DNA of 50,464 nucleotides from an uncultured Ruminiclostridium sp. Its GTDB lineage: Bacteria > Bacillota > Clostridia > Oscillospirales > Ruminococcaceae. This document shows positions 50,446-50,464 of the stretch, one piece after another. The stretch's first letter is position 1; each line of letters opens with the position of its first letter. The notes under the pieces are model-generated. The model searched no databases. It was not told the origin of the DNA and saw only the letters and a program-made list of their open reading frames with translations. Both the position numbers and the translations under genes were made by a program. The stretch covers positions 1 through 50,464 of the forward strand of contig CAKSTB010000021.1 of NCBI GenBank assembly GCA_934490165.1, read 5' to 3'.

Positions 50446-50464
50446 CATTATGGCAGAAGAGAAA

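Overview
The window looks like the chromosome of an anaerobic gut Firmicute of class Clostridia, probably Oscillospiraceae/Ruminococcaceae. The reasons are AGGAGG- or GAAAGGA-type ribosome binding sites, frequent GTG and TTG starts, a SpoIID-like gene, an Rrf2 regulator, a secreted protein with ATDAP repeats, two alpha-galactosidases, and many short intergenic repeats. This assignment comes from protein style and gene content; no database search was possible. I saw no tRNA, rRNA, CRISPR array, prophage, transposase or plasmid gene.

Layout. 1-0.5 kb: intergenic repeat module A. 0.5-4.1 kb: a degenerate-GGDEF/EAL protein (-), an orphan three-cysteine Rrf2 regulator (+) and a secreted, membrane-anchored protein (-). 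4.4-11.8 kb (+): GH36 alpha-galactosidase, small membrane protein, WYL regulator, DUF3810 metallopeptidase-like protein, DraG-like protein and MATE exporter. 11.8-12.4 kb: a repeat nest with a 58-bp duplication, a heptamer tandem repeat and a MITE-like element between direct repeats. 12.4-25.2 kb: a SpoIID-like gene (-), then a long plus-strand run: citrate synthase, membrane protein, lipoprotein, response regulator, histidine kinase, DUF1385 protein, prmC, recA, recX, rimO and pgsA. 25.2-26.8 kb: a second MITE-like element and a sodium:neurotransmitter-type symporter.

26.8-35.6 kb (-): an F-type ATP synthase operon with one strong promoter at 35.6 kb. Its order is a 233-aa membrane-anchored protein, atpZ-like, atpI-like, atpB, atpE, atpF, atpH, atpA, a 41-aa single-helix small protein, atpG, atpD, a 182-aa membrane-anchored protein, and atpC. 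The c subunit has the two-carboxylate pattern (E31 and E64 followed by two threonines) linked to Na+-coupled rotors. The three extra membrane proteins and the predicted Na+ coupling are the most interesting part of the window. 35.7-40.6 kb: a DUF6062 cysteine-rich protein (-), then ogg, ung, a metallophosphoesterase-fold protein lacking several metal ligands, a YdbC/PC4-like ssDNA-binding protein, a GH27 alpha-galactosidase and a coupled small zinc-ribbon protein (+).

40.7-41.4 kb: repeat modules A and B side by side, both inverted relative to their partners at 0.2 kb and 50.2 kb. 41.4-43.9 kb (-): an alpha/beta hydrolase and glmU. 44.1-47.8 kb (+): a short, divergent SecA-like ATPase and mnmE. 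47.9-49.8 kb (-): a zinc-ribbon membrane protein and a TPM-domain protein. 49.8-50.5 kb: two adjacent perfect palindromes and the second copy of module B.

Most genes are core housekeeping functions (energy, DNA repair, translation quality, phospholipid and cell-wall precursors). Alpha-galactoside use is the clearest accessory trait.
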